64,000 nucleotides of DNA, from contig OU696585.1 of NCBI GenBank assembly GCA_916048095.2, positions 3,262,645 to 3,326,644 of the forward strand, read 5' to 3'. This stretch comes from Sacculina carcini. Its lineage: Eukaryota > Arthropoda > Thecostraca > Sacculinidae. Position numbers and translations under genes: made by a program. Shown here piece after piece: positions 33,826 to 45,528 of the stretch. Position 1 is the stretch's first letter; each line of letters opens with the position of its first letter. Under the pieces are notes generated by a model. That model ran no database searches and was not told the origin of the DNA. It saw only the letters and a list, made by a program, of their open reading frames with translations.

Positions 33826-35229
33826 AGTGCCACTGTTAGTGTGTCAGTGTTAGTGGATCAGTGTCAGTGTGTCAGTGTGTCAGTGTTAGTGTGTCAGTGT
33901 TAGTGTGTCAGTGTTAGTGTGTCAGTGTTAGTGTGTCAGTGTTAGTGTGTCAGTGTTAGTGTGTCAGTGTTAGTGTGTCAGTGTTAGTGTGTCAGTGTTA
34001 GTATGTCAGTGTTAGTTTGTCAGTGTTAGTGTGTCAGTGTTAGTGTGTCAATGTCAGTGTATAAGTATCAGTGTGTCAGACTTAGTGTGTCAGTGTGTCA
34101 GTGTCAGTGTGTCAGTGTGTCAGTGCTAGTGTGTCAGTGTTAGTTTGTCAATGTCAGTGCTAGTGTTAGTGTGTCAGTGTCAGTGTGTCAGTGTGTCAGT
34201 GCTAGTGTGTCAGTGTTAGTGTGTCAGTGTTAGTGTGTCAGTGTTAGTGTGTCAGTGTTAGTGTGTCAGTGTTAGTGTGTCAGTGTTAGTGTGTCAGTGT
34301 TAGTGTGTCAATGTCAGTGCTAGTGTTAGTGTGTCAGTGTTAGTGTGTCAGTGTTAGTGTGTCAGTATTAGTGTGTCAGTGTTAGTGTGTCAGTGTCAGT
34401 GCTAGTGTTAGTGTGTCAGTGTTAGTGTGTCAATGTCAGTGCTAGTGTTAGTGTGTCAGTGTGTCAGTGCTAGTGTTAGTGTGTCAGTGTGTCAGTGTTA
34501 GTGTGTCAGTGTTAGTGTGTCAGTGATCAGTGTCAGTGCCACTGTTAGTGTGTCAGTGTTAGTGGATCAGTGTTAGTGTGTCAGTGTTAGTGTGTCAGTG
34601 TTAGTGTGTCAGTGTTAGTGTGTCAGTGTTAGTGTGTCAATGTCAGTGTATAAGTATCAGTGTGTCAGAGTTAGTGTGTCAGTGTGTCAGTGTCAGTGTG
34701 TCAGTGTGTCAGTGTTAGTGTGTCAGTGTTAGTGTTAGTGTGTCAGTGTTAGTGTGTCAATATCAGTGCTAGTGTTAGTGTGTCAGTGTTAGTGTGTCAG
34801 TGTTAGTGTGTCAATGTCAGTGCTAGTGTTAGTGTGTCAGTGTTAGTGTGTCAGTGTTAGTGTGTCAGTGTCAGTGTTAGTGTGTCAATGTCAGTGCTAG
34901 TGTTAGTGTGCCAGTGTGTCAGTGCTAGTGTTAGTGTGTCAGTGTTAGTGTGTCAGTGTTAGTGTGTCAATGTCAGTGTGTCAGTGTCAGTGGGTCAGTG
35001 TGTCAGTGTTAGTGTGTCAGTGTTAGTGTGTCAGTGTTAGTGTGTCAGTGTTAGTGTGTCAATGTCAGTGTGTCAGTGTTAGTGTGTCAATGTCAGTGCT
35101 AGTGTTAGTGTGTCAGTGTCTCAGTGCTAGTGTTAGTGTGTCAGTGTGTCAGTGTGTCAGTGTTAGTGTGTCAGTGTTAGTGTGTCAATGTCAGTGCTAG
35201 TGTTAGTGTGTCAGTGTTAGTGTGTCAAT
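33826..35229. repeat. 14-bp minisatellite (GTGTCAGTGTTAGT)n, copy 1
   Basis: About 1.4 kb of variants of GTGTCAGTGTTAGT, with CAATGTCAGTGCTAGTGT interspersed, inside a dsh intron. It runs straight into the shortened exon at 35230. The array at 61970-63600 is the paralogue. Confidence 0.95.
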
Positions 35230-35314
35230 GGGGGAGCGGCGCATTCATACAACTCGTGTGTCAATGTGTTGTGTGTGTTGGAGCCCCCCGTCACACCAGC
35301 ACCACCACTGCCAC
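35230..35314 (-). pseudogene. dsh: dishevelled proline-rich exon, shortened by the minisatellite
   Basis: The acceptor AG (35316-35315) and first 85 bp match the intact exon at 63632-63868 (GGSGGAGVT, NTHNTLTHELYECA). At about 35230 the exon is replaced by the GTGTCAGTGTTAGT array, which removes the polyproline run, the rest of the exon and its donor site. This breaks dsh copy 1 unless it is an assembly collapse. Confidence 0.75.
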
Positions 35315-35369
35315 CTGAGCGTCACACACACACACATTAAATACAAATAAAACCTAGATAAAAATAAAT

Positions 35370-36185
35370 ACTTTAACGTATTAATAGTTCAATGTATGAG
35401 TAGTTCAATATATCAGTGGTTCAATGTATCAATGGTTCAATGTATCAATAGTTCCCTGGATTAGTGGTTCAGTGTATCAATGGTTCAATGTATCAATAGT
35501 TCAATATATCAGTGGTTCAATGTATCAATAGTTATATGTATCAATAGTTCAATGTATTAGTGGTTCAATGTATCAATAGTTCTATGTATCAGTAGTTCGA
35601 TGTATCAATAGTTCAATGTATCAATAGTTCCATGTATTAGTGGTTCAATGTATCAATGGTCCAATGAATCAGTAGTTCAATGTATCAATAGTAAAATGTA
35701 TCAGTGGTTCAATGTATCAATAGTTCAATGTATCAATAGTTCAATGTATCAATAATTCAATGTATCATTAGTTCAATGTATCAATAGTTCAATGTATCAA
35801 TAGTTCTATGTATCAATAGTTAAATGTATCAATAGTTCAATGTATTAGTGGTTCAATTTATCAATATTTCAATTTATCAATAATTCAATGTATCAATAGT
35901 TATATGTATCAATAGTTTAATGTATCAGTAGTTCAATGTATAAGTAGTTCAATGTATCGGTAGTTCAATGTATCAATAGCGCAATGTATCAATAGTTCAA
36001 TGTCTCAATAGTTCAATGTCTCAATAGTTCAATGTATCAATAGTTCAATGTATCAATAGTTATATGTATCAATAGTTTAATGTATCAGTAGTTCAATGTA
36101 TCAATAGTTCAATGTATCAATAGTTCAATGTATCAATAGTTCAATGTCTCAATAGTTCAATGTCTCAATAGCGCAATGTATCAGT
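35370..36185. repeat. 15-bp minisatellite (TTCAATGTATCAATAG)n
   Basis: About 0.8 kb of imperfect units of roughly 15 bp (AATGTATCAATAGTTC) fill the intron between the shortened exon and DEP exon 2. The matching array begins at 63920 at the window end. Confidence 0.95.
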
Positions 36186-36191
36186 AGTTAC

Positions 36192-36440
36192 CTGTTACAC
36201 TAGTCAGTGCCGAAGTAGTTTGTTCCGCCGGCGGTGGCGCGGCGCTGGTTGAAGTCGTGCTAGCAGTCGTTGGTCGCTGCAGATCGCCAAACACATAGTA
36301 GCACTGCTCGGAGAAACTGTGCTTGTTCACTGTGTGCCGGATGAAGCCGGCGCGCAGCAGGTGACACGTGTACTTGCGAGCCTCGCGTCGCTCACTGAAA
36401 CCGCCCACGTGTGAGTACAGCCAGTCGACCACGTCGCTAC
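36192..36440 (-). CDS. dsh: dishevelled DEP exon 2
   Basis: This 249-bp exon has an acceptor AG at 36442-36441 and a donor GT at 36191-36190. It encodes [38 protein letters not shown] and [12 protein letters not shown], the second half of the Dishevelled DEP domain. The DEP domain docks to Frizzled and membrane lipids. A Thr/Ser/Ala-rich tail ([20 protein letters not shown]) follows. It enters in phase 1, completing the Gly codon begun by DEP exon 1, and leaves in phase 1, which fits the proline-rich exon. The coding sequence is intact, with all family-conserved DEP residues visible. Confidence 0.92.
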
Positions 36441-37247
36441 CTGCACGCCACAAGAAAACACCACACACATACACAATGTGTGTATATTTGTGTGAGTGTG
36501 TTTATATGTACTTGTGTATGTTATAAGGTTGTAACTTGTGCTCCATGTCTTCACCCAATAACAAACGGAAGATTGCACGATGTATTAAAGATGAAGATGA
36601 AACAAGGCCGTAGAGATAAGAATGACGAGCAAAAACGCAACCAAGAAGAATACACAGAACGCCACGAGAACAACTCAACCGCGCACTAACACAATTCCTG
36701 TACCACCACAGCTCACAACACACACAACCACTCCTCGTATGGCACTGCCCTTCTTACCAACAACTTCATAGCTGAACTCCCAACTGGAAAGCTCATAAGC
36801 GCAACAACGCACCACTGTATGCGCACACACGCGCATCAGCTTACACTACAGCTTTCAATCATCACTACACTAGCTCCGCTTATGCCCTTGACACTCACTA
36901 CACTAGAACATACGCACAAGCACACACACATACATACATACATACATACGCACACGCTCACACTGACACACAAATGCACGCACACGCCAATACAGAACTA
37001 CAAAGGTATAAGCTAGGCATAAGGTATAAGGTGGTATAAGGTATAAGGGTTAAGGTATAAGCTATACCTTATCCCTTATCCTCACAGACACAGATACATA
37101 GAAACACACACACACACTCACAAACATAAACACAGACACAGAGAGAGAGAGAGGGAGGGAGACACGCACACCTAGAGACACACACACACTCACACACATG
37201 AGCACACAGAGAGAGGGAGAGGGAGACACACACAGTGGTTGACTGAC
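36441..37247 (-). other. dsh intron between the DEP exons
   Basis: About 0.8 kb with CA/CATA microsatellites (36910-36950, 37080-37140), a GA-rich stretch (37140-37225), and a TAAGGTATAAGCTATACCTTA-like short palindromic repeat at about 37015-37080. No coding exon is recognised. Confidence 0.7.
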
Positions 37248-37376
37248 CAATGAACGCGTTGGCGATGGTGATTTTCAGCCACATACGGTCCCGTACTTCC
37301 AGCCCACTGCCGACTGCAGCCATTGCACGAACCACCGCCAACATGCCCGACTCTACTGTTAATGGCTCATCTGCGC
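37248..37376 (-). CDS. dsh: dishevelled DEP exon 1
   Basis: This 129-bp exon has an acceptor TGCAG ending at 37377 and donor GT at 37247-37246. It encodes [20 protein letters not shown] and [20 protein letters not shown], the linker and first helix of the Dishevelled DEP domain. It joins in phase to DEP exon 2 (36192-36440), giving an unbroken [10 protein letters not shown] reading. Upstream, the microexon at 58055-58096 also joins in phase. Between those two exons lie LINE, Penelope, kinase copy C (antisense) and Helitron. If transcribed as one gene the intron would be about 20.7 kb. Confidence 0.92.
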
Positions 37377-38045
37377 CTGCATACAAACACACATACAGGA
37401 TTGATAAGGCAAGAAAAAAGAAGGGGGTAAGGTGAGAAGCTCCTAAAATCAGGATGCAAAAGATATAAAAAGTACGGTTTTCAATTAAAACCTGGATGAC
37501 AAATTACACAGGACTATCGTAGAGGCCAGAAACATATGGCTGAGTTTAACCCATTAATCGGCCACGATAAAATTAATGAAGTTATATCATTAATGAAGTT
37601 ATCAGAGTGTTGCTTCGGCTGTGCTAGCAAGTGGACGTTCATTTTTGTGATCCTAAATATTTGACAGTTTTCAGGGTAATTTTAACAGTTTTCTAGGGTT
37701 GTTTTGCTCCAAATTATTTTAGAGAGTGTGCACGTCATTTGGTGTTCGTCGGTGCATTCAGAATTGTCATCCCTGGTGCTGTAGAGGCAGGAAAAGTGTG
37801 ATTTTTTCGCAAGTTTTGTTGTATTTCGGGCGATTTTGAATGAAGTACTTTTCTCGGCTAAAACTTCTGCGCAAAAAAACGTGTTTTCATCCGATAAGCA
37901 ACCCGCGAAAAAAACAATGTTTTTAGTCTATTTTATATTCTTCTCAACTTCACCACTTCAGTCTACCGCTTCCACTTCAGTCTACCACTTCAGTCACTTC
38001 AGTCTACCGCTTCCACGTCACTCTACCACTTCAGTCACTTCAGTG
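37377..38045 (-). other. dsh intron, unit 2
   Basis: This sequence is shared with 2676-3293. Near 37960-38045 it has ACTTCAGTCTACC-type short repeats. No gene is seen. The LINE at 38046 starts directly after it. Confidence 0.6.
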
Positions 38046-38202
38046 TTGTAGCGGCGCCAATGGCAGCACGCACCACAGTGGTTTGTGTGTGTTTGTCCGT
38101 GTGTTTGTGATTGGAACAGTGATTACCGTGGTTTTTGTACTTATCAAGTGCTTGTGCTGTGCTTTTCGTCTGTCTTTTTAATTGTTTTTTATTTACTAAT
38201 TG

Positions 38203-39208
38203 ACATGGATTTTATCTACGTTTTATGCCATCGAAGTCGACACCACCGCATTCGTCGCCGTCGAACCCGCAGAGGCAAGAGAGCTAATTATCGAGGATGT
38301 CGGGCTGGTTCTTACAGACGTATCCATGTGCACGACGGTTTCAGACCACCACGCAGAACTTCTCGTGCAGTCAACCGCGGCGTGCTGATACATGTGAGTC
38401 GCACATTTTTTTCTTGCGATGGAAGTGCGGCTGGTGGTTCGTCTCGGAAAGAAGAAAGAGCAAGATACCGCAACATTCGTGTCATGCACGTGAACGCACA
38501 GTGAGCACTACCCAAGATTGATGAAATAAATCTCCTGGTTAGTGAAAAACGCATAGACATTCTCTGCATATCCGAGAGTTGGTTCAAGTCCTCGCTATCC
38601 AACAAATTCATTATAGTTCCTGGCTACTCAGTGTGGCGATGTGACAGGACAAAAGGCAGAGGAGGCGGAGTCGCTATTCTGTGTCGTACTGAACTGAAGG
38701 TCAACAAATTTGACATTGTGAGTGACTGTGATACTATAGAGGCACTATTCTTGACAGTGAAAAAAAACGCTGCGATGCCGTCACCGTAAGTGTAATATAC
38801 AGGTCACCGAACTCGCCCCTCACAGCTAGCTTGAAGTGCATGAACACATTATTTAAGTCGGCGCTAGCAGTACCTCAGCCGCTCATACTGACTGGCGATA
38901 TGAACTTCAATCTACTGAATGACACGTTATCCTCGCGTTTCGTCACATTACTACATGATTTCAACATGAAACAGCTGATCAGTAAACCCACACATCTGCT
39001 GCCCACTGAATCCTTGCTCGATGTTATCATAACTAGCATCGAAGATGACAGGGTGCGCGACGTGGCTGTGCACGACGCGCCTCTTGCCGATCATCTGCCA
39101 ATATCAGCCTCGTTTGATATTGGCAAGATTGAATGCCGCCGTCGACGAATCACTTTCCGCCCTTGGCGCACAGCTAATTGGGACCTGCGTGAATTGGGAC
39201 GTGTGTGA
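38203..39208 (+). pseudogene. LINE ORF2 N-terminus and APE endonuclease
   Basis: The frame opens at MDFIYVLC with an Arg-rich stretch (HRIRRRRTRRGKRANYRG), common before the endonuclease in CR1-type LINEs. The endonuclease begins NIRVMHVNAQ, with a TGA at 38502-38504, then KIDEINLLVSEKRIDILCIS, GRGGGVAILC, LILTGDMNFNLL and DHLPISASF. The catalytic Asn/Glu/Asp/His landmarks of APE nucleases are visible (HVNAQ, CISESW, GDMNF, DH). At least one stop and one frameshift (about 38780) split it. Confidence 0.75.
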
Positions 39209-39857
39209 ATCTGCTGTGGTCAGACTGGTCTCGATTTGAACAAATGACCAATGTCGACGAAATGTTGAGCGAATTCACAAAAAATTGGAACGTGTGTGTC
39301 GACCTAGTGTATCCAATGAAAACCGTTTTAGTCAGAAAGACTCCTACACCATGGATCAGAGATGGCTCTGTCGGAAAATCAACGAGAAAAATAATCTGTA
39401 TTGGCACTGGCGGAGAACAAAGGACCCCGCTAAACTTGCCGAGTTTCGAAAGATGAGAAACTTGGTAAAAGCTGAGATCGAGGCAAAGCAACTGAGTTAT
39501 CTCACGCAACAAATGCAACGAGGCACACAAGAAATCTGGGCCGGCTTGCGGCGTTTAATTGTCATCGGGAAAAACGACCAGTCCTGCCAACCAAAAATTG
39601 CAGAATCGGCGGAGACAGCATATATGTTCAACTCATTCTACTCCAGCGTCACTCGGTCTATTGCAGACGAGCTCGACGCTCGAGCTAGACGCGTTGAGAT
39701 TAGACCAGTTTCGGTCGTTTAGGATGTTTTTTCTCTCCAACACATCACCTTGCCTAAATTGTCAAATCACTTGAACTCCATCAAGTCAAAGTCGTCCATT
39801 GGAACAGACGGTATACCTCTTTTTGCCATCAAAAAATGTTTCCCTGTGATAGGACTG

Positions 39858-40675
39858 TAAGAACTATAATTATCGCTAAATTAGGCAATCACACAACTGG
39901 CAACTTCAAGTAAGGCGGAGATGGTGAAGTGAATTTTGGGAGTGGTGATTCGTTTTTTTGGGAGCAACGTGTGTGGCAATCAACTGGGCAGTCAATTGAG
40001 TCAGATCGAGTCATATTCACGGGGAATTCAACTCTGGAGATTCAGCAGTGGTTCCTCAAATTCAATCGTCAAGTTTCATCATCGTCAATCAAATCGTTCG
40101 AGCACTCAAATGTTCAAATAAGGTTGATCGAGGAAACTCCGTAGAACAACTATTTCTACGAAGACACAGGCTACATAGAAAATATTTCAGGTTAGTCCAC
40201 AGTTCTCACAAAATATTGTAGAAATAATTGTTCCTGTGTCGAGTTTTCGTCGGTTCAACGTCAGTTTCATATCAGTCTATTCTTCACATCAGTTGCTTGA
40301 TTCTTCAATGTAAAACTTCAATCTTAACGAGCAATTATGGCGTCTGCCAATATTGAATTGGCTAAAGCTAAAAAACAAGCCAGAGATTCCATCACAAAGA
40401 GAGGCCAGATCAAACGTTCGATTACAGTCATTTTGAAAAATCTCGACAGTGTCACTGACGCTTCCTTTGTGCACCAACAATGTGAGCTTGTGTCAAATAA
40501 GCTAGTTGACGTCGCCGCGTGTGATGAGCGAATTCTGGAAGTCTTCGTGGAGTGTGGTGTAGTTGAGGCCGATGAGGACTCCTACAACGCTGAGGTCGAC
40601 GAACAGGCGGAGTATGCGATGAACATACAGCAGAAAGATCGTGAATTGTTCTCTCCGAACATCGATATTTTCATC
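39858..40675 (+). mobile_element. LTR-element gag-side fossil inserted in the LINE
   Basis: This segment interrupts the LINE RT between its IGTDGIP motif and SSDWKSAVLVPLPKSG, replacing about 90 bp of LINE sequence. It carries a short open stretch (40337-40675) whose KRGQIKRSITVILKNL and EVDEQAEYAM pattern resembles the gag start of BEL/Pao-type or related LTR elements. It is a fragment; age and family are uncertain. Confidence 0.4.
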
Positions 40676-40689
40676 TGACTGGAAGTCAG

Positions 40690-41960
40690 CTGTTCTGGTC
40701 CCGCTGCCTAAGTCAGGGGATACCTCAAAGTCCGAAAACACTCGACCAATATCAATTATGTGTGGTCTGAGCAAGGTGCTTGAGCGAGCAGTCAGTGAGC
40801 AGCTCAGTGACTACCTGCGGCGATGCAACATAATATTCGCAGACCAGTTCGCTTACCGTAAAGGGTGTTCATGCGAAGACTTGCTCCTGGTGCTCTCCGA
40901 CTATATATCACGGGCAATGGACTCAAAACAACTAGCCATAATAGCTTCACTTGATGTCAGTACGGCATTTGACTGTGTGCATAGAGAAAATATCTGCCGT
41001 AGATTGGAGTGGTGCGGAGTTGAGTCTTCCTGGTTCAACAGTTATCTGAGCAAACAGACACAAATTGTGCGCGGCGGAACTGTCACACTCCCAATAGAAT
41101 ATGGCGTTCCTCAAGGCTCTGTTCTCGGCCCGCTGTTATACTTGGTAGCTGTCAACGACCTGATGTGCCACATACCATACGGTCGAATGTTCGCGTACGC
41201 CGACGATATTCAACTAGTCATCACTTCACCTCAGGAACAACTTTCGACCAATGGAATCTACGAGGCGGAACGTCAGTTGGAGATTAGTTTGCGAGCTGCT
41301 ACACACTGGTACAATGCAAACGGGCTCAAGATAAACGCCAAAAAGACAAAAATAATGGTATGCGGCACGCAATCGTCGGTCTCGAACTTGCCTCTATGCG
41401 CCAGACTCAACAAAGTCACCGAAATGAAAGTATTGGGCGTCATTGTTTATGAGACTCCCAGTTGGAGCGCGCACGTGTCACACGTCGTCAGATGCTGCAG
41501 TGCTGTGCTGGTCACAATCGCCAAACTGAGAAAAACGCTCAGCACGCCGATCGTCAAATCCCTGGTGGCCTCCTACGTTTTCTCTAGGCTGCGATATTGT
41601 CTTCCGGTCTGGGGAGGCCTCAGACAACAGGAGTCGGAAAGGGTCAGTCGATTTTTGCGATTTGCGGCTAGAGATGTTTACGGCATTGCGAAATACGACC
41701 ACGTGTCCGTGGCGTTGCGCAACTCTGGCTGGCCCTCCTTCAGTGACATGAGAACAAAACGCGACATTAAGGCTGTCGTATGAGCGCTGCGAGAACCGCC
41801 GTCTTCCTACAGTTTGGCTCAGTTGTTCAGCTACAGAAGCAACGTATCGGCAAGGAGCACCAGAGCCACTGCGTCCGGAGAGTTGCAGCTTCCGCGAGTC
41901 AGACTGGAGCATACAAAGCGACAGTTTCGGTGCCGAGCAGCCTACTCTTATAACCGTCTC
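40690..41960 (+). pseudogene. LINE ORF2 reverse transcriptase
   Basis: The frame reads WKSAVLVPLPKSGD, NTRPISIMCGLSKVLERAV, FAYRKGCSCEDLLL, ASLDVSTAFDCV, YGVPQGSVLGPLLY and FAYADDIQL, i.e. RT blocks 1 to 5 in order. The C-terminus has LPVWGG and RFLRFAARDVYGI. A TGA at 41781-41783 ends the frame, but the same frame continues after it with LQLPRVRLEHTKRQFRCRAA, the usual end of CR1-type ORF2. That TGA is therefore a simple nonsense change. Confidence 0.85.
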
Positions 41961-42305
41961 ACATCAGTTTGATTTTGTTTTATTTTTTGCACGCGTACTG
42001 TCTTAGCTCTACAACATAATTTTACATGTATATGCGTATATAAATGTATATATGTATATAATGTTGCATGTTTATATATACGATGTGTATGTCTATGTAT
42101 GTGTGTATGTATACGTTATGTATATGTGTATATATGTATATTGCCACATCTCTGATCATTTTCACACATCACACCGTTCATGTATATTATTAATACTTGA
42201 CCATGAATTTTAAATCTGTTTTCGATTTTTAATTGTTATTGTTACATGCGCTGAAAAACCACCATGTGGAGCAGTATGTTGTGTGAAATACAAATACAAA
42301 TTTAA

Positions 42306-42660
42306 ATTAGATCATGTTTATGAATAAAAGTCAATTATGCATGATGAAATACGAATAAAAAATTTACTATGTGATTTTCTAGTATTTTCATGGTGATCTG
42401 AAAATAGATCACAGCCAGAGAGCGCCGTAGGGTACATCGCGTATAGTGGATGTATGTCAAATGTCTTATTATTCAATATGATGTCTGCACAATGTGATTT
42501 AACTATGAACGAGGTTGTGTCCTTCCTGGACGACCCTGACCTCGCTGACAATGAGGTTACGGTTCACATTATTCTATGTTGAGGTTGGCATTGGGGGTAT
42601 TACCAGGGCTATTTCAATCGATGAGATGATCATTAAGTATTACGACTATCACAGTATGAA
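42306..42660 (+). mobile_element. piggyBac transposase relic, uninterrupted copy
   Basis: Translation gives MNEVVSFLDDPDLADNEVTV, resembling the acidic N-terminus of piggyBac transposases, then after a frame change ISIDEMIIKYYDYHSMN, the conserved core. The middle is deleted. This is the empty-site paralogue of the region that in unit 1 is split by the LTR element (3316-9167) and the LINE (9284-14196). Confidence 0.6.
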
Positions 42661-42754
42661 TTCAGTCCATTTCGACGTTTATCTTCAATGTATTTTTTAC
42701 GAATGACAAAGAAATTGTCTTACAAAAAACAGCAAAAAGCTGGGTTTTTGTGAG

Positions 42755-42798
<44 letters not shown>

Positions 42799-42829
42799 AT
42801 ATATATATAATATATAATAATATATAATA

Positions 42830-42875
<46 letters not shown>
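42661..42875. repeat. Duplicated flank and (AT)n tract
   Basis: 42661-42760 matches 14208-14305. 42761-42875 is an imperfect TA microsatellite. Confidence 0.85.
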
Positions 42876-43790
42876 CGCATAAAGAAGTTGCACTCACGCA
42901 CCCGGTAATGTTATATGATGAAAAAGTATACTTCATCGGGCACAATTATTTATGTATTAGTACGACGTTTCGCCCCAACAAGGCTTTATCAAGTACTGTT
43001 TTATAAAATACATCAAAAAGACGAGCCAAGAACACAACATATTTAGTAGATATAAATGAATATAAACATTAAGACACGCGTATATGATTTTGACACACTT
43101 TTAAGTAAATAATATATAACTAACAATCGACAATAACATGCAATAAATATTACCATTAAATCAGAATTTGCAATTAAGTTCAATTCCTTTGCAGCCGTTC
43201 ACGATGCAGCTGGAGTCATTTTCTTGAATGTATGCTGCCTCTGCATATCTTCTAGTAGCATCGTCTAATATTCCGCTGTGTATAACTGTCCACTTTATCG
43301 ATACTTCCATTTTGTTATGCTCTTCCATAAAATGCTATATAATTGGACCTCCCAGCTTATAGTTGGAGTGTTCCAGGATCTTTACACGTACTGGTCGCGA
43401 GGTCTCACCAATGTAGATTTTTCCACATACCGTGCACACTATCTTATATATGACATTTTTCCTCCAACATAGTTTTCTGTCGGGACTCATGGATGTGGCA
43501 CAGGTATCACATTGTGGTGCGCACCTGAAACGCTCTCTTGGTGGAGCGAAAATCCGCTTCAGCGGTCGACCCGGGTCGAACCACACCCGTATTTTCCCTT
43601 GGAGACCTGTCCTCTTGATGAGGGAATAACATTGTCGGCGACTGACTCGGCGACTGTCTGCGACTGTCGGCGACTGACTGACTGACGTCTTTGGACTTGT
43701 TGTTAATTAAAAAGTCACGTAACCCTTCATCTAGGCCCTTATTGTTGTCATCTGAGCAGCGTGGAATAGTGCCATATAAGTTTTTTATGT
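42876..43790 (-). mobile_element. Penelope-like element, left inverted arm
   Basis: The minus strand encodes the C-terminal part of a Penelope-like protein: WFDPGRPLKRIFAPPRERFR, a Cys-bearing CDTCATS, then the GIY-YIG endonuclease KIVCTVCGKIYIGETSRPVR ... ILEHSNYKLGG. The RT is missing. The inner end (43681-43790) is an inverted match to 43818-43915. A hammerhead-like motif lies at 42998-42961. Confidence 0.8.
42961..42998 (-). ncRNA. Hammerhead-like motif, left Penelope arm
   Basis: On the minus strand TTGATAAAGCC, a short loop, GGGGCGAAACGTC. This is the arrangement of the Penelope-type hammerhead core, but CTGATGA is not fully kept, so self-cleavage is uncertain. Confidence 0.4.
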
Positions 43791-43912
43791 AAAAAATGTA
43801 TGTTTTTTATGTCGTTGACATAAAAAACTTATATGGCACTATTCCACGCTGCTTAGATGACAACAATAAGGGCCTAGATGAAGTTTAAATTAACAACAAG
43901 TCCAAAGACGAT

Positions 43913-44368
43913 ATGTTTCATGAGATGGCGGTTGAGGATATTGTTGATTTGGTCAATATGGCCATATCAAATGATGTCGTCATTCAGGGAGCTAAACTCT
44001 ATAAACAGATCGAAGGATTATCAATGGGAAATCCACTGACTCCTAAACTGGCCATCATATTCGCCGACTATTTGGACCAGCAATTTCAAACGGCATTTCA
44101 TCGGCCACTCAAATACAAGAGATACATCGATTATATATTTGTAGCTTGGTATGACGACATTGACACCGCAGTGTTGCTAGCTACCGCCAATTCCATCTCA
44201 AATTTTATTGAGTTTACTATTGAGCTGCCGAAGAATGGCAGACTGGCTTTTTTGGACTGCAACATCAGCTACAACGGTGAACAATTTGTATCTGAGGTAT
44301 ACATGAAGCCTCACCACAGCGGCTCAATCACATCTTGGATGTCTAATGGTCCAAAAAGTGCTAAGTGA
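43913..44368 (+). pseudogene. Penelope RT, C-terminal part
   Basis: This 151-codon frame carries the RT palm motifs KQIEGLSMGNPLTPKLA, KRYIDYIFVAW and LPKNGRLAFLDCNI, all standard for Penelope-like elements. The N-terminal RT half is missing and the frame closes at 44368, before the connector to the nuclease. The normally catalytic second Asp of the box is Tyr (IDY), so activity is not expected. Confidence 0.75.
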
Positions 44369-44823
44369 GCAATAGCATATTGGGAATTTGTGAGGGCTTC
44401 GAGAAGAGCCACTACACCGGCGACACTTCAGACTTCCATTAAGACCATTGAGAACCGATTTAGACAAAATGGCTACCCCGACTATGTGATCAAAAGCAGC
44501 AAGAACAAGGCAATTAGAGATATCAGAGTAGACAAGCAAGCTGAAAGCAAGGAAGACAAATATTTTATCAAACTACCGTATCTGGGTGAGAGCAGTCGCC
44601 GACAATGTTATTCCCTCATCAAGAGAACAGGTCTCCAGGGGAAAATACGGGTGTGGTTCGACCCGGGTCGACCGCTGAAGCGGATTTTCGCTCCACCAAG
44701 AGAGCGTTTCAGGTGCGCACCACAATTTGATACCTGTGCCACATCCATGAGTCCCGACAGAAAACTATGTTGGAGGAAAAATGTCATATATAAGATAGTT
44801 TTGTATTGTGTTATATCTACTTC

Positions 44824-44856
44824 TCCTGACGATGGCTAGTGATAGCCGAAAGGTAA
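44824..44856 (+). ncRNA. Hammerhead-like motif inside the right arm
   Basis: CCTGACGA is followed by a perfect GGCTA/TAGCC hairpin with a GTGA loop, then GAAA. This matches a hammerhead core (CUGANGA, stem II, GAAA). It differs from the motif at 45463-45500, so the insertion comes from another Penelope lineage. Confidence 0.5.
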
Positions 44857-45462
44857 CTCGAGGAATATACTTCAGTGAACAACTGAGTGTGTTGTCTCCT
44901 GAACACAGAAAAATCGTGCGCAGCATAGAGAAGCTATCGTACCAGCAGAACAGTGCCCAGATTGCTGTTGATTTCAACAAATCGTGCATACATAATGGCC
45001 TCCTTCCAAAATATAAGATAGTGTGCACGGTATGTGGAAAAATCTACATTGGTGAGACCTCGCGACCAGTACGTGTAAGGATCCTGGAACACTCCAACTA
45101 TAAACTGGGAGGTCCAATTATAAAGCATTTTATGGAAGAGCATAACAAAATGGAAGTATCGATAAAGTGGACAGTTATACACAGCGGAATATTAGACGAT
45201 GCTACTAGAAGATATGCAGAGGCAGCATACATTCAAGAAAATGACTCCAGCTGCATCATGAACGGCTGCAAAAGAATTGAACTTAATTGCAAATTCTGAT
45301 TTAATGGTAATATTTATTGCATGTAATTGTCGATTGTTAGTTATATATTATTTACTTAAAAGTGTGTCAAAATCATATACGCGTGTCTTAATGTTTATAT
45401 TCATTTATATCTACTAAATATGTTGTGTTCTTGGCTCGTCTTTTTTATGTTTTTTATAAAAC

Positions 45463-45500
45463 AGTACTTGATAAAGCCTTGTTGAGGCGAAACGTCGTAC
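45463..45500 (+). ncRNA. Hammerhead-like motif, right Penelope end
   Basis: AGTACTTGATAAAGCC, loop, GAGGCGAAACGTC: paired GCC/GGC stem followed by GAAAC, as in Penelope hammerheads, with an altered CTGATGA box. Confidence 0.4.
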
Positions 45501-45526
45501 TAATACATAAATAATTGTGCCCGATG

Positions 45527-45528
45527 AA

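Larger units (their letters stand above)
38046..42303 (+). mobile_element. CR1/Jockey-group LINE with APE endonuclease, interrupted
   Basis: This 4.26-kb plus-strand LINE has a short 5' leader, an N-terminal Arg-rich segment, an APE endonuclease (38477-39210), a region up to the RT with an inserted LTR-element fragment (39858-40675), the RT (40690-41960), a 3' UTR and a tail ending in ACAAATACAAAT. It lacks RNase H, and with a YADD RT box it fits the CR1/Jockey side. Several stops and frameshifts show it is dead. No clear target-site duplication is seen. It is absent from unit 1, so it inserted after the duplication or was lost there. Confidence 0.85.

Noticed and set aside
33826-35229. CRISPR-like regular repeats
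   Set aside because: The units are head-to-tail minisatellite copies without unique spacers, in an intron of a eukaryotic gene.
38085-38202. Cys/Val-rich start of the long plus-strand frame as a separate secreted peptide
   Set aside because: It lies in the LINE leader; the plausible LINE start is at MDFIYVL, and the hydrophobic stretch is from GT-rich simple sequence.
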